Numbered from the stretch's first letter, positions 27,351 through 35,053 are shown. The stretch: DNA of 64,000 nt from Pedobacter sp. R20-19 (GCF_000708265.2 NZ_JCKI01000001.1:372001-436000); one strand, 5' to 3'. Numbers and translations: made by a program. The notes: generated by a model from the letters alone, not told the origin.

Positions 27351-27911
27351 TTATATTTTATCCAATGTCTTCCGCAGATCAGTTGTAAGGGTTTTATATA
27401 CTGTGGGCGTTAATGACGTAACTTTTTTAAATTGAGCAGAAAGATGAGCCACACTACTATAATTTAATTGATAGGCAATTTCACCTAATGTTAACTCGCC
27501 ATAGGTAAGCATTTCTTTAGCTTTCTCAATTTTCTGAGCGATAAAATATTTCTCTATAGTTTGATTTTCAACCTCAGAAAATATTACACTAAGTTGGGGG
27601 TATTCAATGTGGATCTGCTCACTCAAATGCGTTGACAAGTTAATTTTAAGCGGCTCTTTTGAATAGTGAATCAGATTAATGATGCAGGTTTTGATCTGTT
27701 CAGCAAGTTGAGTTTTTTTATCTACCAATAATTCAAAGCCAAAATGGCTTAAACTTTCCGCAATTTTAAGTTCATCGCTTGCCGGGGTGTTTTCTGCCAA
27801 TACAACTTTACCTAATTCAACCGAAACAGGGTTAAGGCCAAGCTTTTCAAGCTCAGCCTTAACCACCATTTTACAACGGTCGCATACCATATTTTTGATA
27901 TGCAAAATCAT
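27351..27911 (-). CDS. HMA-like domain fused to AraC-type helix-turn-helix
   Basis: 186 residues. Residues 1-65 look like a heavy-metal-associated domain (ILHIKNMVCDRCKMVVKAEL, Cys10 and Cys13; second half ESLSHFGFEL) and residues about 95-180 are an AraC DNA-binding domain (GEIAYQLNYSSVAHLSAQFKKVTSLTPTVYK). This arrangement suggests a cytosolic one-component metal sensor. It is translationally coupled to the upstream DUF3347 gene (TAATG overlap), which supports control of the local metal cluster. Which metal it senses is not visible; Cu(I) is likely from the CxxC site and neighbours. Confidence 0.85.
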   Translation of the reverse strand: MILHIKNMVCDRCKMVVKAELEKLGLNPVSVELGKVVLAENTPASDELKIAESLSHFGFELLVDKKTQLAEQIKTCIINLIHYSKEPLKINLSTHLSEQIHIEYPQLSVIFSEVENQTIEKYFIAQKIEKAKEMLTYGELTLGEIAYQLNYSSVAHLSAQFKKVTSLTPTVYKTLTTDLRKTLDKI

Positions 27912-28414
27912 TATTTGGATTTTATGGTTTCAGAAATGTCTCCACAATCAAACATCATACTACCATAATATGGATTCTCAATGTTCTCTTTTTCGTTTAA
28001 CCAACTGGCTTTTGCCATTGGGCAATGCTGTATGTAAACCGTAGCATTATTAAAATTCACTGTTCTAATCGTTTTGATCATTGCAGATGAGATGCTTTCA
28101 AAAGATTTTCTTTGTGCTTTAATGTCTTTTGCAACCGCTAACTCGCTCGCTTTTGCCTTGATCATTTTAGCTTGTTCCATCCATAGGGTATGTTGCGCTG
28201 AAGGTAAATTTTGATGCGGAATGGCATCAACTTTAGCTGATAAAACTTTGGCTTTTTCTGTTGCCATGTCTTTTTTATCTGTTGCTAAAGCATTCTTTAA
28301 ATCGTAATAAGCTGTTAGCAATTGGTTAAAAGCTACATCTGTTTTGCTTTGTGCAAAGGTTAGTTTAGTTGTTGCTATGGCAATGATGGCCATTAGGATT
28401 ATAGTTTTTTTCAT
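27911..28414 (-). CDS. DUF3347 periplasmic protein with metal-binding tail
   Basis: 167 residues with signal peptide (MAIIAIATTKLTFAQ). Residues about 25-125 are the helical DUF3347 domain seen near copper systems. The C-terminal block QHCPMAKASWLNEKEN...NPYYGSMMFDCG holds candidate ligands His130, Cys131, Met133, Met153, Met154 and Cys157, a pattern like that of copper efflux accessory domains. Co-transcribed with the HMA-AraC regulator. Probable periplasmic copper binding or delivery; this is inferred from motif and context. Confidence 0.85.
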   Translation of the reverse strand: MKKTIILMAIIAIATTKLTFAQSKTDVAFNQLLTAYYDLKNALATDKKDMATEKAKVLSAKVDAIPHQNLPSAQHTLWMEQAKMIKAKASELAVAKDIKAQRKSFESISSAMIKTIRTVNFNNATVYIQHCPMAKASWLNEKENIENPYYGSMMFDCGDISETIKSK

Positions 28415-28485
28415 TGTGATTTATATTATGTAGTGATAATGAATTTTATGCAAGTGCTAAACACCGTCAAGATTCATTGTGAATT

Positions 28486-29298
28486 TTATTTTAAAACGTT
28501 AAAAAAGTTAAACTCTGCCCTTAACAGATACATGTTTTTGGTATAACGGTCAGTCATGTTTCCAACGGCCTGAAAGCGATAGCCGAAATCTATCCTGGTT
28601 GTACTATTTAAAATTACCTGAATGGCGGGAGCCAGATCCAGATAACTTTGACCTGTACCTGGATCAGTTTTACCTAGCACTTCAAAATATACATTAAAAT
28701 TGGGTTCTTTGTAATTTTTATAAACCATTGGTAAAACTAAATAGCCAGATGATAAACTGTATGAAAGCATATTATTTGGTCTCGGCATTCCTAAAATTTG
28801 TCTCTCGTTATCTTTAAAAGCATGAGCATAACCTAATGTTGCAGATAGGGCTAATTTGTGTAACAACTGGGTAAACACGAAACCACCCTGGGCACCACTG
28901 TTATCGCCCTCTAAATTAATATCTCTGGTGTAGGTTGGCCGTTTACTGGTGCTGATTCTTCCGAAGGCTGCAGCCCTGAAATGACTATGTGCTTCATCAA
29001 TAGAAAGAAAGCGGTACTTCGCATATAAACTGCCGCCTTCTAAACGATATTTTCCATCCATATCAGAAAGAAAAGCCTGCGCATGTGCCATCAGGTTTTT
29101 ATTAAAACCAAACATTACTTCTGGAATTGTCCTACTCACAAAACCTGGATTATTAAACATACCCTCGTTGGTTAAACGAACACCAATAGATTTGGTAGGC
29201 ATATTACTTGCAGGCTCTGTGAACACATATAATTCCTGACTAAAAGCAAATTGCATCGTGCTGATGATAACCAGCACGATAATAATCAGTCGTCTCAT
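28486..29298 (-). CDS. Outer-membrane barrel-like protein of the metal cluster
   Basis: 270 residues with signal peptide (IIIVLVIISTMQFAFSQ). The rest alternates aromatic and polar residues with many short beta strands and an F-terminal-type end (AEFNFFNVLK), as in outer-membrane barrels. I cannot assign a named family. Its ATG follows the stop of the periplasmic HMA protein with no gap (TAA-ATG), so the two are an operon and may act together in metal handling at the outer membrane. Confidence 0.7.
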   Translation of the reverse strand: MRRLIIIVLVIISTMQFAFSQELYVFTEPASNMPTKSIGVRLTNEGMFNNPGFVSRTIPEVMFGFNKNLMAHAQAFLSDMDGKYRLEGGSLYAKYRFLSIDEAHSHFRAAAFGRISTSKRPTYTRDINLEGDNSGAQGGFVFTQLLHKLALSATLGYAHAFKDNERQILGMPRPNNMLSYSLSSGYLVLPMVYKNYKEPNFNVYFEVLGKTDPGTGQSYLDLAPAIQVILNSTTRIDFGYRFQAVGNMTDRYTKNMYLLRAEFNFFNVLK

Positions 29299-29835
29299 TT
29301 AGGAAAGAATAAGGTGATAAACACGCGTTTTCTTTCCATTTACAATAGCTGTTCCACTTGCATAAGCATCAGATGATACTGCATTGGCTTGCTTTTTAAA
29401 TGCAGAACCAGAAATAAAATTCTTATCTACAATTGATGCCTTTACCGTTCCATTTAGGGTTTTGCTTTTTGCATTTACGAAACGATAAACATTTCCGTCT
29501 ACAATGGCCTGACCTTTATCGTCTATCTTAACTTGGTTAAAGGTGAAATCTGCAGTTAAACCACCTACAGAAAAGCCAGCATCCTGCACTTTTTTACGTA
29601 CCATATCCAGGCTAATGTCAGCACCTTTTTTAAAAGTAAGTACAAAGATGTTTTTGTTTAAATCAGGCTTCACGGATGTGATAAAGCTTAAGGTTTCAAG
29701 TGATTTTTGTGTTGCATTTGAACACATAGAACAGGTTAAACCAGTAACTTGTAAATCTGCAGTTGATATTTGTTGAGCCGAAACTTTAACGGCAAAAAGA
29801 AGCATAATAATGCTAAATAATTTTATTGTTTTCAT
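29299..29835 (-). CDS. Periplasmic heavy-metal-associated (HMA) domain protein
   Basis: 178 residues with signal peptide ending AVKVSAQQ. An HMA domain at about 25-95 carries GLTCSMC (Cys35, Cys38) followed by the usual beta-alpha-beta-beta-alpha-beta order. Residues 100-178 form an extra beta-rich domain of unknown type (GNVYRFVNAKSKTLNGTVKAS). Being exported, it would bind copper or a similar ion in the periplasm rather than act as a cytosolic chaperone. Coupled to the barrel-like protein gene downstream. Confidence 0.85.
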   Translation of the reverse strand: MKTIKLFSIIMLLFAVKVSAQQISTADLQVTGLTCSMCSNATQKSLETLSFITSVKPDLNKNIFVLTFKKGADISLDMVRKKVQDAGFSVGGLTADFTFNQVKIDDKGQAIVDGNVYRFVNAKSKTLNGTVKASIVDKNFISGSAFKKQANAVSSDAYASGTAIVNGKKTRVYHLILS

Positions 29836-29920
29836 GATTTTTTGAATTAGAAATTAAAGAAAATATCACATTTAGCCTTTCGAAATGCTATTGCTAACAT
29901 TGAGAGACTAACGATTAATC

Positions 29921-30325
29921 CTAATTTCTAAAAATGCAATTGAAAACATGCAAGGCTACCCGGGTGGACAGTGGGGGTGCTTTGTTGCTGATTTTGCTTA
30001 AAAAAGCTGGGGTAAGGTTAGATAAAAATTCTAAAACTGGTGGATGAAGAAATAGTTGAATAGCAAATAATTTTGGCATTTGTATTTGCGCCTCCGTTTG
30101 ATGACTATCCTTAACTTTTACAGTTACCTGTGTGTTTTTGCAGCAACCATCATCTTTTTTCTTTTCAGCAGGGATATCCTTACAGAATTTACAAGAAATC
30201 TCATTGCTGAACAGTTTTACGTTCTCTAATTTACCACCGCAGAAATGCAAGCTTAAAGCCAAACCCATAACACTAACCGCATAGAATACGGCCAAAGAAA
30301 GTGCTATTTTTTGTTTTAACTTCAT
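29921..30325 (-). CDS. HYC_CC_PP-type small membrane/secreted Cys protein
   Basis: 134 residues. An N-terminal hydrophobic stretch at about 8-28 (signal or anchor) is followed directly by HFCGG, then CKFCKD, CC near 61 and PP near 95 and 116. This H(Y/F)C...CC...PP layout is a named but uncharacterised Bacteroidota family often found beside copper genes. The clustered Cys and His suggest metal binding. A TATCTTTG box lies only five bases before the ATG, implying a leaderless mRNA. Confidence 0.75.
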   Translation of the reverse strand: MKLKQKIALSLAVFYAVSVMGLALSLHFCGGKLENVKLFSNEISCKFCKDIPAEKKKDDGCCKNTQVTVKVKDSHQTEAQIQMPKLFAIQLFLHPPVLEFLSNLTPAFLSKISNKAPPLSTRVALHVFNCIFRN

Positions 30326-30330
30326 TAATA

Positions 30331-30338
30331 CAAAGATA
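30331..30338 (-). promoter_or_regulatory. -7 box of the HYC_CC_PP gene
   Basis: TATCTTTG on the minus strand, five bases upstream of the ATG (30325). If functional, transcription starts at or next to the start codon. No clear -33 TTG. Confidence 0.45.
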
Positions 30339-30419
30339 TGTTAAAAAAAACTGAATAATAAACTCCATTATTTATTGAATTTCATTTTTTAACTTAATTT
30401 AGCCTCAAACACCACTCAA

Positions 30420-31112
30420 ATGAAGAAATTTTTATTGTTCATCTGCACGTTTTCAATGCTTTCTGCTTTTGCAGCAAAACCCAAAAATCAATACGTCCGA
30501 ATCAAAACTGAGTTTGGGGAATGTATCATTAAACTTTATAATGAAACACCATTGCACCGGGATAATTTTTTAAAACTTATAAAAAAGGATTATTATAATG
30601 GAACCTTATTTCATAGAGTAATTAAAGATTTTATGATTCAGGGGGGTGACCCTGATTCCAGAAATGCCAAACCCGATTCCTTATTAGGTGATGGTGGACC
30701 AAAGTATACTATTCCCGCAGAATTTAGAGATAGTTTGTTTCATAAAAAGGGCGTATTGGCTGCAGCCCGAGAAGGAGATATTGTTAATCCATCTAAGGCA
30801 TCCAGCGGAAGTCAGTTTTATTTGGTGCAGGGGAAAGTTTTTACAGATGAGCAGTTAAATGCTTTAGAAGAAAAGCGCTTGAAATTCAAAATTCCTGAAT
30901 GGCAAAGACAGGTTTACAAAACCGTTGGGGGTGTACCACATTTAGACCGTAATTACACCGTTTATGGTGAAATTGTAATGGGTTTAGAGCTGGTAGATAA
31001 AATTGCTACGATGAAAACAGATAAAAACGACCGGCCTAAACAAGACGTAAAAATGGAGATTACCGTTTTGAAAAGAAGAGAGGCAAGGAGGCTGGAAAAG
31101 AGGTTACCCTAA
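30420..31112 (+). CDS. Secreted cyclophilin-type peptidyl-prolyl isomerase
   Basis: 230 residues with signal peptide (LLFICTFSMLSAFA). Cyclophilin fold: GECIIKLYNETPLHRDNFLKL, GTLFHRVIKDFMIQGGDP (catalytic Arg in HRVI), SSGSQFYLVQG and YGEIVMGLELVDKIA. An insert of about 40 residues between QFYLVQG and the end (FTDEQLNALEEKRLKFKIPEWQR) is usual in Bacteroidota members. Folding catalyst of the periplasm. Convergent with the RelE-type gene four bases away. Confidence 0.92.
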   Translation: MKKFLLFICTFSMLSAFAAKPKNQYVRIKTEFGECIIKLYNETPLHRDNFLKLIKKDYYNGTLFHRVIKDFMIQGGDPDSRNAKPDSLLGDGGPKYTIPAEFRDSLFHKKGVLAAAREGDIVNPSKASSGSQFYLVQGKVFTDEQLNALEEKRLKFKIPEWQRQVYKTVGGVPHLDRNYTVYGEIVMGLELVDKIATMKTDKNDRPKQDVKMEITVLKRREARRLEKRLP

Positions 31113-31116
31113 AAGG

Positions 31117-31407
31117 TTAGTAAAGAATGAATGGTTCTTGACGATTATCCCAAAAAAATAAAAGATGTATTTGATTGTCTTGAATTTCGTAGAAGATAGA
31201 TGTTTGGTTTGTAATCCTTCCTTTTCTAAATCGATTGGAAGAAATAGCTTCGAAAATTTCAGGCTGAAATTTTATGATAGATATAGCCTTATTCGTTTGC
31301 TTTAAAAATTTTCTGGCTGATTTTTCTCCAAATTGATTTAAAATAAACCAAAAAAGTGCATCGAATGTTTCTTTTGCCTCATCACTCCAAAAAACGGGTA
31401 AACTCAT
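31117..31407 (-). CDS. RelE/ParE family toxin
   Basis: 96 residues. N-terminal helices with WSDEAKETFDALFWFILNQFGEKSARKF and C-terminal strands RKGRITNQTSIFYEIQDNQIHLLFFWDNRQEP, the ParE/RelE toxin pattern ending in a buried FWDNRQ strand. Overlaps its antitoxin by four bases (ATGA). Whether it acts on mRNA or gyrase cannot be told. Confidence 0.85.
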   Translation of the reverse strand: MSLPVFWSDEAKETFDALFWFILNQFGEKSARKFLKQTNKAISIIKFQPEIFEAISSNRFRKGRITNQTSIFYEIQDNQIHLLFFWDNRQEPFILY

Positions 31408-31631
31408 AAATACTTACTGTATAATTTCATTACCTCATCATGTGGAGTTAGCTTACCTTCTTCTGCTTGTTTTAAACCTCTTTGAATTCCCTCTTGAACA
31501 TGCTTAGGCAAATCTTCTAAAACAACTTTTTCGTTGCTGTTTAAAAGGATATCTAATTCAGAGAGCAGATTTTCATCGTTGATCTCGAAGACTTTTTTAG
31601 CGATTTCAATTTTTAATTCTTCAATGCTCAT
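31404..31631 (-). CDS. Antitoxin of the RelE/ParE pair
   Basis: 75 residues from ATG at 31631; a TTG two codons upstream is an unlikely start. Acidic helical protein (ISELKIEI-like start, LLSELDILL) ending in EEGKLTPHDEVMKLYSKYL, a common antitoxin tail of Bacteroidota RelE pairs. Antitoxin-first order and ATGA coupling with the toxin support the assignment. Confidence 0.8.
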   Translation of the reverse strand: MSIEELKIEIAKKVFEINDENLLSELDILLNSNEKVVLEDLPKHVQEGIQRGLKQAEEGKLTPHDEVMKLYSKYL

Positions 31632-31719
31632 AAACAAATTTAACGAAAGCGAATCTCAATTGCTAAGCATTTACTTAATTAATTTATAAATTTACGGCTA
31701 CGACAATTGAATCTAGTGA

Positions 31720-32487
31720 ATGAAAATCATCTCTTATAACGTTAATGGTATTCGTGCGGCGAGCACCAAAAATTTTTTCGGCTGGTTGCAGGCCAGCAAT
31801 GCAGACATGGTTTGTTTACAAGAAGTAAAGGCTTTGCCCGAACAAATTACCGAAATTATTGCTTTAGTGGAGCAGCTAGGCTATCACCATTATTGGTTTC
31901 CGGCACAAAAAAAGGGTTACAGCGGTGTAGCCATTCTTACTAAAATTAAACCAAATCATGTTGTGTTTGGTTGTGGAGAAGAATGGATTGATCAGGAAGG
32001 CAGAATTTTACGTGCTGATTTTGACGATTTTTCATTAATGAGTTTATATATGCCTTCAGGTTCGAGCGGAGATGAAAGGCAGGTTAAAAAGTACGCTTTC
32101 ATGAAGTTTTTCGATAGTTATATTGAGAACCTTCGAAACGAAATATCCCATCTCATTGTAAGTGGTGATTACAACATTTGCCATACTGCGATTGATATTC
32201 ATAACCCAAAATCGAATGCCAATTCTTCAGGATTTTTACCAGAGGAACGCGAATGGATGCAGCTGTTTTTAGATAACGGTTTTATTGATGCTTTTCGCTA
32301 TTTTAATAAAGACCCACATCATTACACCTGGTGGAGTTATAGGGCTGGTTCAAGAGGAAAAAACCTGGGTTGGCGAATTGATTATCACCTCGTAACCAAA
32401 CCAATGGAAAGCAGATTACGTAATGTAAGAATTTTACCAGATGCCATTCACTCTGATCATTGTCCGGTTTTGCTAGAAATAGAGTGA
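31720..32487 (+). CDS. xth: Exodeoxyribonuclease III / AP endonuclease
   Basis: 255 residues. All exonuclease III blocks are visible: MKIISYNVNGIRAA (Asn7 metal/phosphate contact), CLQEVK (catalytic Glu), LIVSGDYNICH (catalytic Asp-x-Asn), YTWWSYRAGSRGKNLGWRIDY, and HSDHCPVLLEIE at the C-terminus (catalytic Asp-His). Cuts DNA at abasic sites in base-excision repair. Single gene. Confidence 0.95.
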   Translation: MKIISYNVNGIRAASTKNFFGWLQASNADMVCLQEVKALPEQITEIIALVEQLGYHHYWFPAQKKGYSGVAILTKIKPNHVVFGCGEEWIDQEGRILRADFDDFSLMSLYMPSGSSGDERQVKKYAFMKFFDSYIENLRNEISHLIVSGDYNICHTAIDIHNPKSNANSSGFLPEEREWMQLFLDNGFIDAFRYFNKDPHHYTWWSYRAGSRGKNLGWRIDYHLVTKPMESRLRNVRILPDAIHSDHCPVLLEIE

Positions 32488-32536
32488 AAGTAGTAAGAGA
32501 AGGTTAATTGCGTAATTATTGGTAGTTTGTGTAGAC

Positions 32537-32695
32537 TTAAAGATGATCTGCTTCGTACTTTTCGCCTGCTTTTAACATCAGTTCAATTTGCTTTAAATCA
32601 TCTGCTGTTAATTCTTCTTTTTCCTGCAGTTCAAATACCGCAATCATGTTGTCTTCGTATTGTTTTTCGGTTTTGATCACGATTTCCTGTGGCAT
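32537..32695 (-). CDS. 52-residue protein resembling the N-terminus of HigA-type antitoxins
   Basis: Frame with ATG at 32695 and TAA at 32537, 52 codons: begins MPQEIVIKTEKQYEDN and ends LMLKAGEKYEADHL. The order KTEKQYE ... EL ... YE..H resembles the N-terminal helix pair of HigA-family antitoxins, but the helix-turn-helix that should follow is absent and no toxin gene is beside it. ATG start and 11 bases to the folate cyclo-ligase stop suggest co-transcription. A small real gene or a remnant are both possible. Confidence 0.55.
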   Translation of the reverse strand: MPQEIVIKTEKQYEDNMIAVFELQEKEELTADDLKQIELMLKAGEKYEADHL

Positions 32696-32706
32696 GATGA
32701 TTCAGC

Positions 32707-33267
32707 TTAAAATTTGATTGTATCAGTTGGTGTAATGCAAAAATCTAAACGGATGTCATGTTCATTTACATCATCGATTTTATCAATTGCAGGTAACAAA
32801 GATAAGCCTATTTTTTGAGCATTTATATTTTCGAGAAAACGATCATAAAAGCCTTTGCCATAACCTACACGATAGCCATTTTTATCAAAAGCTAAAAGCG
32901 GAATTATAACCAGGTCTATTTCACCACTATAAATGGTTCCCTTTTGCGGTTCGAAAATATTATAAAGATTTTTTTGTAAATCATGTACACCTAAATATTC
33001 GTGATTGGTCATTAAAGCCGTTTCAAAATCAGCTTTTGGTACAATGATTTTAATTTGTGGATGGTGCTCCGTTATCCATTTAATTAACGAAAAAGTATTT
33101 GGTTCTTTTTTTTCTATTATGGGTAGAAAGATATGGAGTGTTTTAATGTTGCTAAAATCGCGGGAAGTAAATTGATTATGTAAACCTTCGCTTAGCGTTT
33201 CATATTCTTTATCGCTAATTGCTAATCTATTTTTTAAAGCTTTTTTTCTGATTTCGGCTTTTAGCAT
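32707..33267 (-). CDS. 5-formyltetrahydrofolate cyclo-ligase
   Basis: 186 residues from the ATG at 33267 (MLKAEIRKKALKNR); a longer upstream frame adds a non-family hydrophobic stretch. Converts 5-formyl-THF to methenyl-THF with ATP. Signature LAFDKNGYRVGYGKGFYDRFL near 130 and the N-terminal KAEIRKKALKNRLAIS block are present. Cytosolic. Followed on its strand by the 52-residue gene. Confidence 0.92.
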   Translation of the reverse strand: MLKAEIRKKALKNRLAISDKEYETLSEGLHNQFTSRDFSNIKTLHIFLPIIEKKEPNTFSLIKWITEHHPQIKIIVPKADFETALMTNHEYLGVHDLQKNLYNIFEPQKGTIYSGEIDLVIIPLLAFDKNGYRVGYGKGFYDRFLENINAQKIGLSLLPAIDKIDDVNEHDIRLDFCITPTDTIKF

Positions 33268-33334
33268 AATAACAAAGTTAAAGATTATAACCCAAACCCG
33301 TAAGGTTTTTAAAAGCACTACAGGTTCAAATAAA

Positions 33335-33366
33335 AAAGCCCCCGAAGTATTTACTTCAGAGGCTTT
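33335..33366 (-). terminator. Terminator downstream of the first EF-P gene
   Basis: On the minus strand: AAAGCC-tct-GAAGTA-aa-TACTTC-ggg-GGCTTT followed by TTTTA; two 6-bp stems with a 3x3 internal loop. Lies 17 bases past the efp stop. Confidence 0.75.
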
Positions 33367-33383
33367 CCGTTATTAATTAAATA

Positions 33384-33944
33384 TTATTTTACACGTTCAA
33401 CATATTCTCCAGTGCGAGTATCAATTTTAATTTTATCGCCTTGGTTAACAAACATTGGTACTTTAACTTCAACACCATTTTCAAGTGTTGCTGCTTTTAA
33501 CGCGTTTGTAGAAGTATCACCTTTTACGGCTGGTTCTGAATAGGTAATTTCAAATTCGGCGAAATTTGGCAACTGACCCATAATCGCTTCATCACTTTCC
33601 ATTGAAACGATTACACTCATACCTTCTTTTAAAAATTTGATTGCTGAACCAAACAAAGATTTTTCTACATTATACTGTTCATAGGTATTATTATCCATTA
33701 CCACCAAATAATCACCATCTTCATATAGGTATTGATAATCACTGGTTTCTACACGGCAAATTTCTACAGCCTCATCTGTATTCATACGAGCCTCTACAAT
33801 TCTACCTGATTTAATGTTACGAAATTTACCGGTGTAAAATGCACCACCTTTACCTGGTGTACGGTGATTCCATTCGTCAACAGTAACCAATTCACCGTTT
33901 ACACGAAGGATGTTACCATTTTTAATTTCTGATGCTTTAGCCAT
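33384..33944 (-). CDS. efp: Elongation factor P, PGKGGAF-type
   Basis: 186 residues, KOW-like N-domain plus two OB domains, ending KIDTRTGEYVERVK. EF-P relieves ribosome stalling at poly-proline. The loop that reaches the peptidyl-transferase centre reads RTPGKGGAF, with Lys at the tip position modified in E. coli (Lys34). About two thirds identical by eye to the neighbouring efp gene at 34064, so the two are tandem paralogues. It has its own -7 box (TACCTTTG, 33991-33998) and terminator. Confidence 0.95.
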   Translation of the reverse strand: MAKASEIKNGNILRVNGELVTVDEWNHRTPGKGGAFYTGKFRNIKSGRIVEARMNTDEAVEICRVETSDYQYLYEDGDYLVVMDNNTYEQYNVEKSLFGSAIKFLKEGMSVIVSMESDEAIMGQLPNFAEFEITYSEPAVKGDTSTNALKAATLENGVEVKVPMFVNQGDKIKIDTRTGEYVERVK

Positions 33945-33990
33945 ATTGTTTGATCCTTAATTGGATTTATATTTCAGTTTTTTGTGATCG

Positions 33991-33998
33991 CAAAGGTA
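33991..33998 (-). promoter_or_regulatory. -7 box of the first EF-P gene
   Basis: TACCTTTG on the minus strand, 46 bases before the ATG at 33944. It shows that this paralogue can be transcribed separately from the upstream one. Confidence 0.5.
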
Positions 33999-34063
33999 AA
34001 ATTATTTTATTTAAAACCTATAAAGCTTTAAGGGATAAGGCTTAGGGTTGGGTAACATTAAAA

Positions 34064-34624
34064 CTATTTTACCCGTTCCATATAGTCGCCACTTTTGGTA
34101 TCAATTTTCACTTTATCTCCCTGATTAATAAATAAAGGTACCCTGATTTCAGCTCCTGTTTCTAGTGTTGCATATTTTTGTGCACTGGTAGAAGTATCAC
34201 CCTTTACGGCTGGCTCGGTATAGGTAATTTCGAGCTCTACGCTATTTGGAAGCTGTGCTACAATCGGTTCATCACTTTCAAACGCGATGGTAACATTCAT
34301 GCCCTCTTTTAAAAACTTAATTGAACTGCCAAAAAGTAGCTTAGGAATATTGTATTGTTCGAATGTGTTATTATCCATCACAACCAGATAGTCACCATCT
34401 TCATACAAATATTGATAGTCGTTTGTTTCTACACGGCAAATGGTTACTTCTTCATCTGTACGGAAACGATATTCAACAATTTTACCCGTTTTAACGTTTC
34501 TCATTCTTGCCTGATAAAACGCACGTAAATTTCCTGGCGTACGATGAATATATTCTTCTACACTAACCAACTCCCCGTTAAAACGTAAAACGTTTCCGCT
34601 TTTTACTTCTGATGCTTTAGCCAT
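34064..34624 (-). CDS. Elongation factor P paralogue, PGNLRAF-type
   Basis: 186 residues, same three-domain layout and C-terminus (KIDTKSGDYMERVK). The tip loop reads RTPGNLRAF: Asn replaces the modifiable Lys and an Arg sits two positions on. I recall this loop being widespread in some Bacteroidota classes, so it is a normal lineage form, but having both forms side by side is notable. A weak TAACTTTG box at 34651-34658 lies 26 bases upstream. May serve a different proline context or need a different modification. Confidence 0.92.
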   Translation of the reverse strand: MAKASEVKSGNVLRFNGELVSVEEYIHRTPGNLRAFYQARMRNVKTGKIVEYRFRTDEEVTICRVETNDYQYLYEDGDYLVVMDNNTFEQYNIPKLLFGSSIKFLKEGMNVTIAFESDEPIVAQLPNSVELEITYTEPAVKGDTSTSAQKYATLETGAEIRVPLFINQGDKVKIDTKSGDYMERVK

Positions 34625-34774
34625 TTGATATTAAAATATTTTAAGAACATCAAAGTTAAAAAATGGTTTCTGATTTAGAAAGCAAAAATAGTGGTTCAAT
34701 GGTTCAATTGTCATTCTTTTATTAGGCTGAGATTACAGTCTTTCATTAGCTTTTTTAAGTTAAAAATCATCATA

Positions 34775-34939
34775 TAAAAGAAATGCCTTTGGGAACCACT
34801 CCAAAGGCATAATCAACCTAAACCTCAAACTAAACTATGAAAAACTCTTTGCCTTTAATGGCTATATTTGTATTCTGTAAAACAGAAATTATGATCATTT
34901 CCTGAAAGAGAATAGTTAATGATTTGTTTCTCTTTTTGG
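34775..34939 (-). ncRNA. Candidate small RNA with own promoter and terminator
   Basis: On the minus strand a consensus promoter (34945-34974) is followed by about 165 bases ending in a perfect 10-bp terminator hairpin (ATGCCTTTGG-agtggttc-CCAAAGGCAT, 34810-34783) and TTCTTTTAT. Small internal hairpins (TTCTG-tttta-CAGAA; GCC-attaaa-GGC) are possible. A 22-codon frame (34898-34830, MIIISVLQNTNIAIKGKE start) preceded by AGGA lies inside, so a short peptide mRNA is the alternative. I do not recognise a known RNA family. Confidence 0.6.
34783..34810 (-). terminator. Terminator of the candidate small RNA
   Basis: Perfect 10-bp stem ATGCCTTTGG / CCAAAGGCAT with an 8-nt loop, then TTCTTTTAT on the minus strand. 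Confidence 0.75.
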
Positions 34940-34944
34940 TGGTG

Positions 34945-34974
34945 CAAAGGTACTAACTATTTATTAATTACAAA
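34945..34974 (-). promoter_or_regulatory. Consensus promoter of the candidate small RNA
   Basis: TTTG (34974-34971), 18-base spacer, TACCTTTG (34952-34945) on the minus strand: both elements of the Bacteroidota sigma-A promoter, more than 270 bases from the nearest downstream coding start. Confidence 0.75.
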
Positions 34975-35053
34975 ATATTTTATTAAAAATAATTTTATAA
35001 TACAAATAAATGACAAAATGGGTATAATGCAGAGGGATGTTAACTAAATTATA

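Larger units (their letters stand above)
34625..35053. other. 429-base spacer holding a candidate small RNA
   Basis: AT-rich region between the second EF-P gene and the ABC ATPase gene, all on the minus strand. It contains the candidate RNA gene (34775-34939) with promoter and terminator; the rest (34659-34774, 34975-35053) shows nothing I can name. Confidence 0.6.
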
